NCBI GenBank assembly: GCA_003243255.1
Contig: QFQM01000226.1
Coordinates: 1 to 7,014 of the forward strand
DNA: 7,014 bases
Source: Flavobacterium psychrophilum
GTDB lineage: Bacteria > Bacteroidota > Bacteroidia > Flavobacteriales > Flavobacteriaceae
Direction: 5' to 3'
Positions 5,906 to 7,014 of the stretch are shown piece by piece. Numbering within the stretch: position 1 is the stretch's first letter; the number at the start of each line of letters is the position of its first letter. A program made the position numbers and the translations under genes. Below the pieces are notes generated by a model. That model did not search any database and had not been told where the DNA came from. It worked only from the letters and a program-made list of their open reading frames with translations.

Positions 5906-6754
5906 TTAGTTATTAAAATTTGTAGCAGTAGCTATTGCTCTTACTGCTTCAAGATCTTTCTGAACATCTTTTATCTTAACTTCAGCAAGATTATAGGCAT
6001 CCGGCCCCAGGAAAAGCTGTACCGGTGGTTGCGGCATTGCTGCAACCTGTATCATTACATCAGCAGCTTTATCAGGATCACCCGGCTGATTGTTATTGAT
6101 ATCATTTTCATGAGCAGTCTGAACGTCCCTTACGGTTTTATAGTCAGCTATCTCATTTTTAGGAGTTGCAAGCGAAGATCCTTCAAGGAAATTTGTCCTG
6201 AAATACCCGGGTGAAACAACAGTTGCTTTAATTCCAAAAGGTGCTACTTCCGCTGAAAGCGATTCTGTAAACCCGTGAACCGCAAACTTGGTCGCACAAT
6301 AAATTCCAAAGCCAGGGAAATTGCCTGTAAATCCACCAATTGAGGCTATATTAAAGATGTGTCCCGACTTTTGCTCTCTCATTTGAGGCAGTGCGTGACG
6401 AATAACATTTAGTGAGCCAAACACATTAACATCAAAGTTTTGTCTGCTTTCAGCATCACTAAGTTCTTCTAAAGCCCCTACAAGTCCGTAACCGGCATTG
6501 TTTACAACTACATCAAGACCACCAAACTGACTAATGGTTTTGTTGATAGAATCAGCTACACTCTGCTCGTTAAGGATATCAACGGCAAGTGGTAAGAAAT
6601 TAGTATGTGTACCAACAGCTTTTTCAAGGTCTGCAAGGATTCTTGATGTTGCCGCTACTTTATAACCTCCTTCTAATAGTTTTTTTACAAGGCTAAGACC
6701 AAGTCCTTTTGAAGCACCTGTTACATACCATACATTTTGTTCTGAATTTTTCAT
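5906..6754 (-). CDS. Classical short-chain dehydrogenase/reductase (SDR), NADP-type
   Basis: A complete 282-residue cytoplasmic oxidoreductase of the classical SDR family, with a Rossmann fold throughout. The cofactor motif TGASKGLG is at 12-19. K16 and R38 (end of strand 2, TSR) suggest NADP(H) rather than NAD(H). Further motifs are an acidic D59 at the adenine pocket (AVDI), the NNAG motif (85-88), the catalytic tetrad N110, S138, Y152 and K156 (YCATK), and the PG motif at 182-183 followed by YFRTNF. The C-terminal extension (about 220-282) is where substrate specificity is usually set, and it resembles the many 275-285-residue SDRs annotated only as oxidoreductases. The substrate cannot be inferred. 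It is a single-gene unit: its own promoter lies upstream, a hairpin terminator follows the stop codon, and the preceding gene ends in its own terminator. The ATG at 6752-6754 sits about 33 bases after the predicted transcription start and directly before the cofactor-binding strand. Confidence 0.93.
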   Translation of the reverse strand: MKNSEQNVWYVTGASKGLGLSLVKKLLEGGYKVAATSRILADLEKAVGTHTNFLPLAVDILNEQSVADSINKTISQFGGLDVVVNNAGYGLVGALEELSDAESRQNFDVNVFGSLNVIRHALPQMREQKSGHIFNIASIGGFTGNFPGFGIYCATKFAVHGFTESLSAEVAPFGIKATVVSPGYFRTNFLEGSSLATPKNEIADYKTVRDVQTAHENDINNNQPGDPDKAADVMIQVAAMPQPPVQLFLGPDAYNLAEVKIKDVQKDLEAVRAIATATNFNN

Positions 6755-6792
6755 TGTCTTATTTTTTAATTAATTGTTTTAATTTGATGAGA

Positions 6793-6800
6793 CAAAGTTA
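6793..6800 (-). promoter_or_regulatory. Bacteroidota -7 element of the SDR gene
   Basis: The minus strand reads TAACTTTG, an exact match to the Bacteroidota housekeeping -7 consensus TAnnTTTG. It is 38 bases before the SDR start codon, giving a leader of roughly 30-35 bases. No TTG is found at the expected -33 distance upstream (the spacer there is GA/GGGG-rich), so the promoter may be weak alone or activator-dependent. That fits the palindromes just upstream. Confidence 0.6.
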
Positions 6801-6841
6801 CTATCAGACCCCTCCTCTACTGTTGTGGTTTACAAAGCAAT

Positions 6842-6853
6842 AATTGTACAATT
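6842..6853. promoter_or_regulatory. 12-bp perfect palindrome upstream of the SDR gene
   Basis: AATTGTACAATT is fully self-complementary and lies 41-53 bases upstream of the SDR -7 element. The position and symmetry fit a binding site for a dimeric regulator. The regulator is unknown, and no regulator gene is adjacent within the window. Confidence 0.4.
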
Positions 6854-6880
6854 CAAACAACGCAACAATGTTTGTTTGAA
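6852..6880. repeat. 9-bp inverted repeat TTCAAACAA / TTGTTTGAA
   Basis: The arms at 6852-6860 and 6872-6880 are exact reverse complements separated by 11 bases, so their centres lie 20 bases apart. The repeat abuts and shares two bases with the palindrome at 6842-6853. It is AT-rich and lacks a T-tract, so an operator or activator site is more likely than a terminator. Confidence 0.45.
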
Positions 6881-6893
6881 ATATGCAATAAAT

Positions 6894-6918
6894 AAAAAAA
6901 CCACACTTTTCAGTGTGG
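6894..6918 (-). terminator. Intrinsic terminator of the type IX-secreted protein gene
   Basis: On the minus strand the stem CCACACT/AGTGTGG closes a GAAA tetraloop and is followed directly by seven T residues. It begins 19 bases after the stop codon of the partial gene at 6938-7014 and insulates the SDR promoter from read-through. Confidence 0.9.
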
Positions 6919-6937
6919 CTTTAGATATTAAGCTTTA

Positions 6938-7014
6938 TTAATGTTTTTTATTAACTATCAGTTTTTTATCGGTCCTGAAGGTATCGGAAGAGATGGTTAT
7001 GATATACACACCCG
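6938..7014 (-). CDS. C-terminal end of a type IX secretion (T9SS) cargo protein, partial
   Basis: Only the last 24 codons and the stop are inside the window. They encode GVYIITISSDTFRTDKKLIV (then NKKH). This matches the end of the type A T9SS C-terminal sorting domain, in which G-x-Y is followed by a beta-strand, a short polar turn and a final K-K-L-I/V-V-x-K strand. Such tails direct proteins through the outer membrane by the type IX system found only in Bacteroidota, and are then cleaved. The catalytic or adhesive part of the protein lies outside the window, so its function cannot be told. The short NKKH extension after the last strand is ordinary. Confidence 0.85.
   Translation of the reverse strand, partial: GVYIITISSDTFRTDKKLIVNKKH

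Noticed and set aside
5864..6214. 116-codon plus-strand frame opposite the SDR gene
   Set aside because: It starts inside the terminator hairpin and is antisense to an SDR whose full motif set is intact; its translation is Cys/Ser/Ile-rich and unstructured.

Overview
The window looks like chromosomal DNA of a member of the Bacteroidota, most likely a Flavobacterium-like flavobacterium. The support is: AT-rich intergenic DNA, A-rich leaders without clear Shine-Dalgarno sequences, a perfect Bacteroidota -7 element (TAnnTTTG) before the short-chain dehydrogenase gene, a type IX secretion C-terminal sorting tail at the right edge, and a Bacteroidota-style sialate O-acetylesterase at the left edge. 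No rRNA, tRNA, CRISPR array, insertion sequence or phage gene is visible.

Layout. (1) Bases 1-461, minus strand: 5' part of a secreted sialate O-acetylesterase-like SGNH hydrolase, cut by the window edge. (2) 462-839: AT-rich divergent intergenic region, which ends in a well-formed candidate sigma-54 (-24/-12) promoter at 799-814. (3) 840-1640 and 1678-5223, plus strand: an apparent two-gene operon encoding an exported PAP2-type phosphatase and a 1181-residue outer-membrane protein. (4) 5315-5626, plus: a 103-residue protein resembling a receiver (CheY-like) domain without its phospho-acceptor. (5) 5628-5849, minus: a possible small membrane-anchored protein, fully antisense to a competing plus-strand frame. 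(6) 5867-5896: a 13-bp-stem, probably bidirectional terminator. (7) 5906-6754, minus: a classical short-chain dehydrogenase with its promoter and palindromic sites upstream. (8) 6894-7014, minus: terminator and last 24 residues of a type IX-secreted protein.

The centre of interest is the 840-5223 operon. The large protein reads as signal peptide, calcineurin-like metallophosphoesterase domain, an unannotated middle domain, a beta-rich segment, and an Omp85/BamA-type beta-barrel ending in Phe. In the phosphoesterase domain most metal-ligand motifs are visibly substituted (GD to GN twice, GNHD to RKED, GHxH to GHEN), so it is probably a pseudo-enzyme. The middle domain carries a Gly-rich GGGHQ loop, a DRHHDQW motif and a DRDQ motif, in an order that resembles HipA/Fam20C-type atypical kinases. 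If both readings hold, the operon pairs a lipid-phosphatase-family enzyme with a surface or periplasmic kinase-like/pseudo-phosphatase module anchored by its own barrel, possibly under sigma-54 control. This functional reading is inference. The domain order and the substituted motifs are seen directly.
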